Positions 41,470 to 53,591 of a DNA stretch of 64,000 bases are shown here, one piece after another. Both the position numbers and the translations under genes were made by a program. The stretch comes from Juglans regia (lineage: Eukaryota; Streptophyta; Magnoliopsida; Fagales; Juglandaceae), in NCBI RefSeq assembly GCF_001411555.2, contig NC_049903.1, forward strand, positions 22,053,048 to 22,117,047, given 5' to 3'. The first letter of the stretch is position 1. Each line of letters begins with the position of its first letter. The notes below the pieces were generated by a model. The model did no database searches. It had not been told where the DNA came from and saw nothing but the letters and a program-made list of their open reading frames with translations.

Positions 41470-42732
41470 TGTAACAACCCGCTCCTTTTTCTTACGTACG
41501 TTTCTCTCTTTCTGACATAAGATTCATTCCTTCTTACGTAAGCAAGTGTTGAGGACGGAAATTATGTAAACCGTCTGCCCCTTCTTTCTAGCAAATGCGA
41601 GACTCGTCATGCGTGCTGAACCCCAATGGCGTGTCTTCAAAGATATCGTACGACTTCTAGGGTACGCCTAGTTTTTTAAATGTGCTGGAAATATTTATAA
41701 AAAGTATTTTCAGTGTTGTTGAACTAAGCTTGATTTTAAATATGACAATTATAAGATTCTTGAAGAGCTCCAAAAATATTATAATTGCCAGAAATCATTT
41801 TAATATCATTATTAAAGTGATTTCAACTATTTAAGATATTATGAGATTTAAATTATGTTGAAAGCTTTTATTAATTAAATGGTTTTATTCTCTTTAATAT
41901 ATTAAGTGAGACTTCATTATTTTATTGATGATGAAGAATATTAATTTAAACTAACTTATTATTTTATATAGTACTTTTAATTAAGTTAATATTTACGTAT
42001 TTTCAAATCAGTGTTTGAGATCCACCGTTAGATCGTTACGTTGATCCCCAGACGAAGGGACTGGGTTAAATACCCAGACCCCCCTCTCTTTCTCCCTCAT
42101 TTTTTCGTAGCTCTCTCTCTCTCCTCCCTCTCTCCTTTGGCGTACGTAGTACGTAGCATGCCTCTCTTCATGCCGAAGCCTCCAATGCACAACACGGCAC
42201 CGCCGTGCGTCGGTGAACGTCTCCTCCATCACCAAAGGCTTGCTCCCACTTCGGCGAGCCTCCCTAGCCCAGCCCCTCCCCCTCATGCTCCCTCTTCCTC
42301 TCCGCCGGAAGTGCAAAGCCCGAATGGGCTTGCTGTCCTTAGGGCCACCGTGCACCGTCCTCCAGTGCCACCACCTCCACGGCAGCAACCTTCCCCCTCC
42401 GTCACACACACACACGCACAAGGAGACCCACACATAGCTTCACGATGCGTGGCCTCTAGCGCCGCCGTACGCGGCACCCACAGCCACCTACCGACACCAT
42501 GGCTCCACCACGAGCTCCTCCAAGTCAGCCAAGCTCTCCACCCCTCTCAACTCAAGCCTCTCACTCATGCACGGCTTCTCCCTCTCACCAACGCACGGGT
42601 TGCACGCCTCCCACCACCGTGCACCGCCACCCACGGCAAATGACCACCACCTCTAGCCTCCTCAGGCCACCACCGAGCCAACCCAACCACCTACGACCCC
42701 GATCTGCCACCCATGCACGCACACTCTCCATC

Positions 42733-43429
42733 TGATGGGAACCAAGGTGGGCCAAGTCTTAAATATATGTTGCAAGTTCCAGATGGGTCAAATACAAGTT
42801 CAAAGGCTTAAACGATGAAGATTATGCTTTGATTCATTTCATAAGCTATCGAAAGGGCAACAACATGACTTATAGGCTTTGGGCATTTGAAGGCTGTCAA
42901 TTTATTTGCTTAGAATAATTGGGTTTATGCCTATGTAAGGGCATGTTGGAAAAATTATTATTTTATTGAACTAGGGTTAGGGTTACTGTAGCCGAGTTAC
43001 TGTAGCGTTGTATTGTAGCTGCAGCACTGTTCACTCAGGGGTATTTTTGGAAGATGGGGTTTTATTTTATCTAAGGTTTTAATTAGGTTTTGGTTTAAAT
43101 ACTCTTTGTAGCCTCATTTTCAGAAGTTTTATGAAGTTTATGAAATTTGATAAATTTATTCATTGTGAGTTGAGTTTATCTCCTTTTGTTCTTAATTGAA
43201 CTTTTGAACTTATCAAAGCTAAATCACAACCTTTGTGGCGTTCCTCCTTTGTAATCTGGGTTCTTGAGATGGGTTCTTCAATGGGTCTAGATTTTAATAT
43301 AATCTAGATTTTTGAAACGAGTTCTCATTGGGTCTAGGTTCTCCATCCATTGACTTGGTTTTGGCTTTCTTGGGGCGTTTTCAAATTGATTGTGGGTTCA
43401 AGGGATTCCATTCCTGCGGGTTCATATCA
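42733..43429 (+). mobile_element. Solo LTR of the CRM-like family in element R
   Basis: 697 bp, TGATGGGAACC to GGTTCATATCA. Flanks are CCATC (42728-42732) and CCCTC (43430-43434), one mismatch. Belongs to the A/C subfamily (ATACAAGTTCAAAGGCTTAA near the start). Interrupts the GC-rich leader of R's LTR. Confidence 0.9.
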
Positions 43430-44199
43430 CCCTCACTCTCCCACGGGTTTCCCTCCCCTTTACACCGCCATTCCTCCTTCCTCCGCCTTGAGCCACCGTG
43501 GTGCCACCATGAGCTCCACCAACAACCCCTCAGCCTAGCCCTAGGTCCAAACCACCACTTTGAGTGGTGGTTAGTCACTGTATGTGATGGACAGCCGCTG
43601 CGCGTGGCTGACAGCCGCTGCGCGTGGCTGACCGCCACTATACACGACTAGATCTGCCACGTTATGCTCCTTGCCATCATCACAAGGCCACCACGAGCCA
43701 TTCCAAGACCACACCTAACTATCTAAACGCCTAAACAGTTAACGTACGTGGGTTAGCCACCATGTACGACTCTTCCGACATCATCGGCTGTGACAATCAA
43801 CGAGCAACGCATAGGTTATCTCGTCGATGGTATAACTCTCTATCCCTTTTAATTATGTTAAATATTGATTAGTTGACTTTGTTGTGGACTATGCTATTGG
43901 TATTTGTGAAGTAGTTGTGATGTGGTGTATAACGAAGTGTTGGGCATATCTCTGTAGTGTGGTGATGTGATGTGATATGATGCGTATGTGAGGTGTTGGG
44001 CATATATGTGTTGGGTGGAGTTGTGTTGTGCCGTGTAGTGTACTGTGAAGTGTTGGGCGTAATTGAGAAGTGTACTGTGGAGTGCTGTGGACAGTGCCGA
44101 GTAGTGTGGTTGTGGAGTATGTGTTGTGTTGGTGATGTGGCAGATGGAATGGGAATAGTACACGCTGGGTGTACTTTGTGTGTGGCGTAATGTGAGACA

Positions 44200-44930
44200 A
44201 GGAGAATATATGTAAAATATACCCTCCTGGCGTATTGTGGAACAGGAAGAGTACACGCTGAGTGTACTCTGTGTGGCGTGGTGTGTATGAAGGGAGTACA
44301 TGTGGAATGTACTTCGTATGACGGGGTGATGCACCATGTGGTAGTTATGCCATAATGGTGATGTGGTGTGATGTGTATGAAGGGAGTACATGTAGAATGT
44401 ACTCCGGATGGCGGAGTGATACAGCATGTGGCAGATATGCTATAATGGTGATGTGGCATAATGCATGTGAAGGGAGTACACATGGAGTACACTCCATGTG
44501 ATGGAGTGATGTACCATATAGCGGGTACGCCATAATGGTGATCTGGCGTGATGTGTTTGAAGGGAGTACATGTGGAATGTATTCCGTATGGTGGAGTGAT
44601 ACGCCATAATGGTGATGTAGCGTATGAAAAAGGAGTACACATGGAATGTACTCCATGTGATGGAGTGATGTAACATATGGCGGGTACGCCATAGTGGTGA
44701 TATGGCTTATGTGAAGGGAGTACACGTGGAGTGTACTCCATCTGGTAGAGTGATGCACCATATGGCGGGTATGCCATAATGGTGATGTGGCGTAGTGTGT
44801 ATGAAGGGAGTACACAATGAGTGTATTTCATGTGATATAGTGATGCACTATATGGTGGGTATGCCATAGTGGTGATGTGGTGTATGTGAAGGGTGTATAC
44901 ATGGAGTGTACTCCATGAGGTATAGCGATA
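44200..44930. repeat. 85-90-bp tandem array with hairpin core, copy 1
   Basis: GGGAGTAC-type unit starts recur at 44292, 44382, 44472, 44562, 44632, 44717 and 44807, with a weaker one near 44892. Typical unit: GGGAGTACAYGTGGARTGTA, then CTCCATATGGCGGAGTGATG, GGCGGGTAYGCCATAATGG and TGATGTGGCGTGATGTGTATGAA. AGTACAC-N5-GTGTACT forms a hairpin with a 7-bp stem. The 90-bp period keeps a 414-codon minus frame (His/Thr/Ser/Tyr-rich) open; it is not considered a gene. Confidence 0.85.
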
Positions 44931-46305
44931 CACCGTGTCACGTGTCATAGAGATATGGATGGTTATGTGATTGATGGGCGTGGAACATGATGGGTAGTGT
45001 CGAGAATTGTGGAACAGTGTCCCAAAGTAGTTATGGCATAGCCTGTAGTCTGAGGTGGCAAGTGTCACCGTGATGGACTTATGGCTAAGAGTATGCGTGA
45101 AGTAACAATGCAAGTATAAGAGTGCGCAGCGAAGCTTGACTGAGGAATGTCACAAAGTGACATGACTATTGACTGTCGTGCTTGCGATGGACGAAGTAGC
45201 GGAACAAGTGTAAGAGTACGTAGCGGAAGCATGAACTGGCAACGTCACGAAGTGACGTGGTTATTGGCAGTCATGCTTATGATGGGTGAAGTGTTAGAGT
45301 GTAGGAATGGCGTAACGGGAATGCGATGGTGTGACAGGAGTACGTGAGGAACCGTACTCATGATGAGTTAGGAGTTGGCGTAGAAATGATGTAACGGTAT
45401 GTCAGTTGATGTGACAAGGTCATGGTGTAGCTTGAGAGCAATCTCAAGCTATATGACGTGACATAAGGCGTAGTTGTGAATGGAGTCTTGTCATGTCAAG
45501 TGTTTGGATGAACTCTTAGAAAGGGACGGGTAGCGTGAAGAGTCATGCTAGCCGGGTTAAGAGAAGGTTGATATCGGAGTACGGCCCTTGTCCCTACGAG
45601 TTGGTGATCAACATGTTATATGTTGGTCTTAGGTGATGAAGGGGTAAGGTACATGTTTAATCTGGTGAGACACGTGTCGGACGGATTCACCATATGTAAT
45701 GGGTAATCTATCAGTAGTACAGTTACACGGTGCTTAAGCCTCAGAGTTGGCTTAGAGCCATGTGGCTTGTATGGATGGGAATGAGGATTTAGTGTTGGCT
45801 AAGATGCATGAAGGTAGTGACAGATGCATCGTTAGGATTGGGATGCATGACTTAGTCTATCTGAGTCATGTAACGAGATGAGTTCAATAATTAGAGTAAG
45901 ACGAATGTCTTAGTGTTTTAATCCTAAGGTGAATCTTGGGTTCACTTTAGTGGATGAATACTCGAGGCAAGACTTTGAGTTAGAAGATGTGGTGACTGTA
46001 ACACCCGGACCCAAAATTGGTATAGTTGGACTTTGGTTTTTATTTATTTATTTATTTGAGCTCGATATTTTAAGTATTTATATTACGGACTTGAGTAGTG
46101 ATTTTTTTATTTTATTTTCTGCAAATGTTTATTTATTTATTTTTCCCGCATGTATCATTTTTTTTTCTCTTTCGGTCTTTATCTCTTATTTCCCGTAAGT
46201 ATTTTTTTTCGTTCATGTCGTGCATGCTCACACACATCTCATCTTCATCGGCTCACACGTCTCCTCTAGGGTTTTCTCATCACATATATTTATACACACG
46301 CACAT

Positions 46306-47096
46306 TGATATGAACTCCACCAACAATTGTGATGAAACTCGATAACAATGATGGCTTGGAACTCCAAGATCGTATTGACAAGATTTGTTGAGCCTTGACC
46401 AGTCACCCAACTAGATGAAAACCAAGACTATGAAGGATTGAAAACGTCACACCCAGAAATTAGAATCAAGGTGATAAGTTTGGAGCTTGAACGCCACAAG
46501 ATTAACTTGATAAGTTCAAAGAGTTCTTTGAAGAACCAAGAGGAACACAAGACCTTACAAAGACAATTAAGCTTCTGAAATTTCAAATCTGATATTAAAA
46601 CTCGAAATAACCCCTCTATATACTTGGAACAACCCTCCAAGAATAGGAAAAGTCATAACTACAGCTTTAAAAGCAACACAAATATTAACATAACAAGTCC
46701 CACGATTTTTAGGCCTCTTGGACTTCTAGAGGCAGCCAGAAATGACTAAATGACTAAATTCAATGTATTTCACGTACCCAGGTAAGACCAAGTTCATTCA
46801 CCTATTTAATATTCTTGAAACTTAACAAATTCACGTCCTTTAATGGTCAGACCATTCATCATATTTCTATGTGCTAATTAGCGTCTTCAATTGCCTTGAT
46901 GACATGGACTAAGTCTTGAATATTATTTGAGCCCATCTTGGTCTTTTTAGAATTAGCCCAATTCTCTTGGATTAGCCCATTTAGTGCTTACTTGAAACGT
47001 CTGGCTCTAAGTCTTGTAATTGGGCCACTAGGAAGTGACAAAGGGTCTTGTGCAAGTTTAGCTCCATTCCCACTTGTATGATCAGCATGTCCAGCT
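46306..47096 (-). mobile_element. D-type LTR, minus orientation
   Basis: TGATATGAACTCCACCAAC at the left, matching the D 3' LTR terminus; it continues co-linear with 34360-35151 in reverse. At the right it breaks off about 19 bp short of the LTR start (after ATCAGCATGTCCAGCT). No matching duplication. Probably a solo LTR whose right junction was trimmed. Confidence 0.85.
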
Positions 47097-47820
47097 TAAG
47101 ATAAGAAATGAAAGACGCTTTAAGAAAGAAAATGCTAAATGTTCAAATGTATAAGTATGTATGGCCCCTCCTTGGTGGCCCCTGTTTACGCAACCAAAGT
47201 ATTAATTGTACGCATATGAAAGGATGATGTATCTATTGTATGTATTTTGTAAGAAAATCCACAAACTGATGATAATGCATGAAAGGCATGACAACGGATG
47301 CTTTTATGGATCCTACGAACCAACACTCTCATGTGCACCACGGGGTGATGCTTGTGGATGCCATGAGAGACGACGTTCAAGGTGACGCTTATGGGATGCC
47401 ATGAAAGCTAACGTTTAAGCCCATGTATGTTCTTAAATGAACTTTTCATAAATGAACTGTTAAAGAAAGGATAGGACTGAAATGAACTGAAAAGGGAAAA
47501 GAAGATTCTCATTAATGATGAAGAATATTATTTTATAAATGGACTCGGCCCATGGGGAAGAGCACGGAAATCTAGGCATGAGTATTAAATGTACAAGAGG
47601 CCTTTTTATTTCAAGATTTATGCTTTCCGCTGTAAACCTTTTTTATTGTCAAAGCACATTTTAATTTATAAATGTGCTTTTCACTTGCATACCCAGAGTG
47701 CACTTTTCATTTGCACTCTGGGTATGCAAGTGAAAAGTTTTAAATAGGACGGTAATTCCCGTCGTCATTTTATAAAAATATTTTGCAAAAAGTCCCACCA
47801 CAAGGACGGGCGTTACAAGT

Positions 47821-47832
47821 TGGTATCAGAGC
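47821..47832 (+). other. Primer-binding site of element R
   Basis: TGGTATCAGAGC, an exact match to the usual plant initiator-methionine tRNA primer site, three bases after the LTR end GTTACA. Unlike the CRM-like copies here it has no extra T. Confidence 0.85.
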
Positions 47833-47937
47833 AAAGCCCAGGTTATGCTAAACTCTATAGTGTTCTTTTCAAAAATAAAAGAAAGAAAATCCTTTTTCTG
47901 AAGAGAGAAAACTTTTTCCAATGAAAGAAAAACCTCG

Positions 47938-48768
47938 TGATAGGAACCAAGGTAGGCCTACTCTTAAAGATCCTTTGCAAGTTCCAGATGGGCCAATTAC
48001 AAGATCAAGGGCCAAGACGATCAAGGAAGCAATGCAAGGATTGGTGCAATCCACTTGGGATGAAGCCAGCAAGAGCCCAACACTGAAGATGGGTCTGAAA
48101 GAAGAAGAATCAGCTTTGATCCACTTTATTCAAGCTGTGGAAGACATGACTTAGAGATACGACCTATTGTTATTGGAGGCTTCCAATTTGGTTAAATGAT
48201 TTATTTTATTAGTTTAGAATAAGTGGGCTTGAAGATGCTTAGCTCACATGTCTTATTTCTTTTGAACTGTGTTTTTGGGATGGTCTTGTATTTTGGCCAA
48301 GGGCTTATTTGGAAAGTTACATTTTAGGAACTAGGGTTTCATCAATTTATTGTAGGGGTTACTGTAGCCGCGCGTACTGTAGTGGATACTGTTCATCAAG
48401 GGTAATTTTGGGTAAAAGGGGTATTATTTTGGCTAGGGTTTTGATTAGGTTTGGCTTTAAAAACTCTTTGTAGCCTCATTTGAGAGTTAGACATTATTGA
48501 ATTTTATTTGTGAGTTGAGTTTTCTCCTCTTGTTCTTGATTGAACTCTTGATCAAAGGTAAATCACAACCTTTGTGACGTTCCTCCTTCATAATCTAGGT
48601 TCTTGAGACGGGTTATTCAACGGGTCTAGATTTTAATATAATCTAGGTTCTTGAAACGAGTTCTCATCGGGTCTAGATTCTCCATCCTTGACCTTGATTT
48701 TGGCTTTTTTGGAGAGTTTTCAAATTGATTGTGGGTTCAATGGATTTCATTCCCGCGGGTTCGTATCA
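47938..48768 (+). mobile_element. B-type LTR in the residual interior of element R
   Basis: 831 bp, TGATAGGAACC to GGTTCGTATCA, the same long subfamily as B's 5' LTR, with the open tail frame QVPDGPITRSRAKT and onward to a stop at 48152-48154. Flanks (CCTCG, AGTAT) do not match. It may be one LTR of an element whose other parts were lost, or mark a recombination point that also deleted R's interior. Confidence 0.85.
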
Positions 48769-49133
48769 AGTATGGAGAAACCAAGCCCCAACATCACCGA
48801 CTAAGCGGAGGGGGGACAACACCCTTTGGACCTAAGTCCGAAGGGACAAATGTTTTTGGGTTTTTTTGTTTTCTTGAAAATAAAGACAATGCATAAATAA
48901 ATTACATAGAGAAAACACTGTAAAAATGAAAAAACAGTGCACAAAAAACGCGTCGGAAGGGAAAACCGACGGTCGGTCTTGGGATATCCAGAGTCGCCGG
49001 TCCGGGAGCTGCCGCGGGTTGCAACGGCAAAGAGCTCCTTGGTGGCGCGTGAGGGCCACGCGTCGACGAGCTTCGGAATTTTCGTCCCGCACGTGCAGGC
49101 TACGCTCCACTCCGGTTGGGATCGGGTTTGGCT
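48769..49133. other. GC-rich segment of unknown origin
   Basis: Unlike its neighbours (CGTCGGAAGGGAAAACCGAC, CGCGTGAGGGCCACGCGTCG). Both ends are abrupt: the B-type LTR on the left and R's array on the right. Minus-strand frames pass through it and give peptides such as RDENSEARRRVALTRHQGAL, without a domain I recognise. Could be R's interior or leader, a captured gene fragment, or part of a third element. Confidence 0.4.
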
Positions 49134-52100
49134 CGTGGAGTATGTGTTGGGTGACGTGGCAGATGGAATGGGAATAGTACACGTTGGGTGTACTTTGTGT
49201 GTGGCGTAATGTAAGACAAGGAGAGTATATGTAAAATATACCCTCCTAGCGTATTGTGGAACGGGAAGAGTACACACTGAGTGTACTCTGTGTGGCGTGG
49301 TGTGTATGAAGGGACTACATGTGGAATGTACTTCGTATGACGGGGTGATGCACCATGTGGTGGTTATGCCATAATGGTCATATGGTGTGTTGTGTATAAA
49401 GGGGTGGATTGATGCACCATATGGCGTGTACGCCATAATGGTGATGTGGCGTGATGTGTATGAAGGGAGTACATGTGGAATGTACTCCCTATGGCGGAGT
49501 GATACACCATGTGGCGGATATGCCATAATGGTGATGTGGCGTAATGCATGTGAAGGGAGTACACGTGGAGTGTACTCCATGTGATGGAGTGATGTTCCAT
49601 ATGGCGGGTACGCCATAATGGTGATGTGGCGTGATGTGTATGAAGGGAGTACATATGGAATGTATTCCGTATCGCGGAGTGATACTTCATGTGGCGGATA
49701 TCATAATGGTGATGTAGCGTATGAAAAGGGAGTACACATAGAATGTACTCCATGTGATGGAGTGATGTATCATATGGCGGGTACGCCATAGTGATGATTT
49801 GGCTTATGTTAAGAGAGTACACGTGGAGTGTACTCCATGTGGTGTAGCGATGGTCCATATGACAAGTACGCCATAGTGATAATGTGGCATATGTAAAGGG
49901 AGTACATGAGGAGTGTACTCAATGTGGTGGAGTGATGCACCATATGGCGAGTATGCCATAATGGTGATGTGGCGTATGAAGGGCGTACACGAGGACTGTG
50001 CCCCATGTGTTATAGTGATGCACCATATGGCGGGTATGTCATAGTGGTGATGTGGTGTATGTGAAGGGAGTATACATGGAGTGTACTCGTTGAGGAACAA
50101 TGATACACCATGTGGCGTGTCGTAGTGATAAGGATGGTTATGTGATTGATGGGCGTGGAACATGATGGGTAGTGTCAGGAACAGTTTCCCTAAGTAGTTT
50201 TGGCGTTGCCTGTAGTTTGAGGTGGCAAGCGTCACCGTGATGGACTTATGGCTAAGAGTATGCGTGAAGTAACACTAGAAGTATAAGAGTGGGCAACGTT
50301 ACGAAGTGACGTTGTTATTGGCAGTCATGCTTATGATGGGAATGCGATGAGATGTCACGGTGTGATATAGGAGTATGCGAGGAACGAGTACTCGTGATGA
50401 GTTAGGAGTTGGCGTAGAATGATGTAACGGGTTGTTAGGCGATGTGACAAGGTCATGGTGTAGCTTGGGAGTAATCTCAAACTATATGACGTGACATAAG
50501 GCATAGTTGCGATGGAGTCTTGTCATGTCAAGTGCTGGGTTGAACTGTCAAAGAGGGACGGGTAGCGTGAAGAGTCATGCTAGCCGGGTTAAGAGAAGGT
50601 TGATATCGGAGTATGGCCTTTGTCCCTACGAGCAGGTGATCAACATGTTATATATTGGTCTAAGATGATCAAGGGGTAAGGTACATGTTTAATCTGGTGA
50701 GACACGTGTCGGACGGATTCACCATATGTAATGGGTAATTCATCATTAGTACAGTTACACGGTACTTAAGCCTCAAAGTTGGCTAAGAGCCGTGTGGGTT
50801 GTATGGATGGGAATGAGGATTTAGTGTAGGCTAAGATGTATGAAGGTAGTGACGGGTGCATCGTTAGGATTGGAATGCTTGACTTAGTTGGTCTAAGTCA
50901 TGCATTGAGATGTACAACCCCTCCTTGGCAGCCCCTGTTTACACAACCAAAGTATTAATTGTACGCATGTGAATGGATGACTATATGTTGTTTTCTAAGA
51001 AAATCTACAAACTGATGAAAATGCATGAAGGGCATGACAGCGGATGCTTTTATGGATCCTACGATCCGACGCTCTCATGTGCGCCACGAGGTGATGCTTG
51101 TGGATGCCATGAGAGACGACGTTCAAGGTGACGCTTACGGGATGCCATGAAAGCTGACGTTTAATCCCATGTATGTTCTTAAATGAAGTTTTCACGAATG
51201 AACTGTTAAAGAAAGAATAGGACTGAAATGAACTTAAAAAGGAAAAGACGATTTTCGGGCTTATGTCCCAAACGTTGTATTCCCATGAAAAGAAATGTTT
51301 TCTCATGAAAAGAAAGGACTGTTAAATGAAAGAATGAACTGAATGAAAGCTCTAGCTCTTTCGAGCTGACATGAACGAATGAATGAAAATCAAGAAAGAA
51401 AGAAATGAAAGCATGAATGTATGAAGATACGTAACGGCCACATGAATGAAGGAAAAGGGTACCAATGAATGGGCAGATTGGAATGCCGGGTAAGTAGTAC
51501 TGGATGTGCACCCAGTGCTGCCCCCTATGAAAGGGATTCCCAACCCGTGGCCACGGGCGGAATCCGGGTCCAAAGGAAGACCGCTAACCCCAACACACGG
51601 GGGCGTAACAGTGTGTACTGGCCTATGAAAGTGATAAGAATGAATGGACGTATGCATGTATGTATGAACGCACGAATGCATGAACCTTAAGAAATGAAGG
51701 CACTGACGGGGGACACGTTTTAAAGAAAGGAAAGCCTTTTGAAAGAAAAGCCCCGTCCATTGAAGTTTTCAAAAGAATGCACGTATGCACGTAAACATGC
51801 ACGAACTCTTGAAGAAATGAAGGCATTGACGGGAGAAACGTTTTACGAAACGGATGCCCATGCTTAAAAGAGAAAACCCCATCCAATGACGTTTTGAAAC
51901 TAACGCACGTATGACACGTATGCATGCACGTAATAGTATGGATGAATGATGAATACATGAATGAAAACCTATATTGTTATATTTTAACTGTATGAAGTAA
52001 AACTTATGAGTTTTCGACTCATTTTAGATTTTATGCATGTCCCTCCCCCCCACAAGAACTGCATGATCAGGACGGACACGGCCCATGGGAAGAGCATGGA

Positions 52101-52320
52101 TGTCTAGGCACAAGTTTTTAACGTACGAGAGGCCTTTTTATTTCAAGATTTATGTTTTCCACTATAAACCTCTTTTATTGTCAAAGCATATTTTAAATCT
52201 ATAAACGTAGAGTCTCGCACTCTGGGTATGCAAGTGAAAAGTTTTAAATAGGATGGTAATTCCCGTCGTCCTTTCTGAAAATATTTTGTAAAAAGTCACA
52301 CGACAAGGACGGGCATTACA
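49134..52320 (+). repeat. Element R 3' LTR, truncated at both middle and start
   Basis: Co-linear with 44096-45885 (GTGGAGTATGTGTTG; the array; GACACGTGTCGGACGGATTC), then, after GAGATG, jumps to sequence matching 47155 onward (ACCCCTCCTTGG). An internal deletion therefore removed the counterpart of about 45886-47154. A section at about 51250-51960 (repeated GAAATGAAGGCA.TGACGGG units) is absent from the 5' LTR. Ends GGGCATTACA. Confidence 0.7.
49296..50100. repeat. 85-90-bp tandem array with hairpin core, copy 2
   Basis: Same unit as at 44200-44930, with diverged order and number of units. Long minus frames here are again products of the period. Comparison of the two arrays would show gain and loss of units since insertion of R. 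Confidence 0.8.
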
Positions 52321-52325
52321 GAAGT

Positions 52326-52845
52326 AGCCTAGAAAAGTCATTTGGCGATCTCTTGTAGAAATATAGTATCGAAATCTTAAAAAATTTTGAGTTAAGGGGA
52401 ATGCAGTCGCATTTGCACGATGGGCTGAGACACGTGGGGCATTTGATTTTTTCCACAGACAAACATTGGCTGATAACATAGTTATTCCCATGGTCTTTTG
52501 GGCTAATTGAACGAGGCTTACTCCTTCGTAGCCTAACCTCCTTTCTTGTAACTCCAAGGCCCAATCTTAGCCTAGGCCCATAGAGAAGCTCTGTTGCTAA
52601 GGAAAACCGCTCCATTTATGCGTAGTGTGTGCACTTTTATTTTATTTATTTATTTTATTTATTATTACTATTATTTTATCTTCTTCATTATTATTTTTTT
52701 TATTTAATTTTTCTCCCTCTCTTCTCTCCCCCACCAGGCAGTTTCTCTCAACAACTGCTCTCCCTCATCTTTTGTTTCCCTATCCCAAGCGCCTACGATG
52801 CCATTTTAGATTCTCACATAAACTTTACCTTGTAAATGCTCTCTC
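52326..52845. other. Right flank of element R, no gene
   Basis: After the GAAGT duplication the sequence is mixed, then has ATTTATTT runs (52640-52700) and a C/T-rich stretch (52705-52770). No supported gene. Ends where a 5'-truncated CRM-like LTR begins. Confidence 0.35.
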
Positions 52846-53591
52846 TGATCTTTTGCAACTTCCAGATGGGCCAAGAAGATCAAGGAGACAATGCAAGGAT
52901 TTGATACAATCCACTTGGGACAAGTTTAGCAAGAGCCCAACATTCAAGATGGGGCTTGGAGGATGAAGATCCAGTTTTAATTCATTTGATCAGCTTCGGA
53001 AGAGGCTAACGACAAGACTTAAAGGCGTTGGGCTCTTGAAGGGTTTCAACTTATTTAATTCATTTAAAGAACTTATTTTATTAGTTTACAATAATTTACT
53101 TTATTATGAGAAGCACTTAAGTTGGCTTATGCAAGGGCATATTGGGAAAGTTATTATTTTATTGAATTAGGGTTAGGGTTACTGTAGCGAGGTACTGTTC
53201 ATCCAGGGGCACTTTTGGAAGATGGGGGCTTATTTTGGCTAGGGTTTCATTTAGGTTTTGCTTTAAATACTCTATGTAGCCTCATTCTAATCAGTTTATG
53301 AAGTTTATGAAATTTGATGAATTTATTCATTGTGAGTTGAGTTTAGCTCCTCTTGTTCTTAATTGAACTTTTGAACTTATCAAATGTCAGTTCATTGTGG
53401 CGTTTGTCCTTTGTAATCTGGGTTCTTGAGATGGGTTCTTTAATGGGTCTAGATTTTAATATAATCTAGGTTCTTGAAACGAGTTCTCATCGGGTCTAGA
53501 TTTTCCATCCATTGACTTTGTTTTGGCTTTCTTGGGGTGTTTTCAAATTGACTGTGGGTTCAAGGGAAATCTTTCCCGCGGGTTCATATCA
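52846..53591 (+). mobile_element. 5'-truncated CRM-like LTR
   Basis: Begins inside the LTR (TTTTGCAACTTCCAGATGGGCC), lacking the first ~30 bases, and ends GGTTCATATCA at 53591. Carries the early-stop version of the tail frame (GGGCCAAGAAGATCAAGGAG). Immediately abuts another partial LTR, so its insertion site was within that LTR. Confidence 0.85.

Larger units (their letters stand above)
41470..47817 (+). repeat. Element R 5' LTR with nested insertions
   Basis: About 4.9 kb after removing solo LTR 42733-43429 and LTR 46306-47096. It begins TGTAACAACCCGCTCC, has AT-rich U3, then AAATACCCAGACCC and a C/T-rich leader (42060-42135) followed by a GC-rich, Pro/His-rich-translating section, the hairpin array, and the end GACGGGCGTTACA at 47817. 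A second LTR-like start, TGTAACACCCGGACCC at 45997, may mark a further truncated LTR nested inside, or a composite origin. Confidence 0.65.
41470..52320 (+). mobile_element. Element R: large-LTR retrotransposon with most of its interior lost
   Basis: Starts TGTAACAACCC and ends GGGCATTACA, with perfect GAAGT duplications at 41465-41469 and 52321-52325. Contains a 5' LTR (41470-47817 including inserts), a methionine-tRNA primer site (47821-47832), a very short residual interior and a truncated 3' LTR (about 49134-52320). Both LTRs carry the same 85-90-bp array and the same 3' end. No gag or pol is left, so the superfamily is unknown; very long LTRs with a C/T-rich leader recall Tekay/Del chromoviruses (inference). 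Confidence 0.75.

Noticed and set aside
42041..42643. 200-codon Pro/His/Ser-rich plus-strand ORF
   Set aside because: Lies in the GC-rich leader-like part of R's LTR just after a C/T tract; composition follows CCACC/CTCC repeats, and no domain is visible.
43869..45113. 414-codon minus-strand ORF
   Set aside because: Kept open by the 90-bp tandem period. The translation is a periodic His/Thr/Ser/Tyr string, and the same happens in the second array copy.
47933..48773. Solo LTR with a target-site duplication at 47938-48768
   Set aside because: The LTR is real, but the flanks CCTCG and AGTAT do not match, so a clean solo-LTR insertion is not supported.
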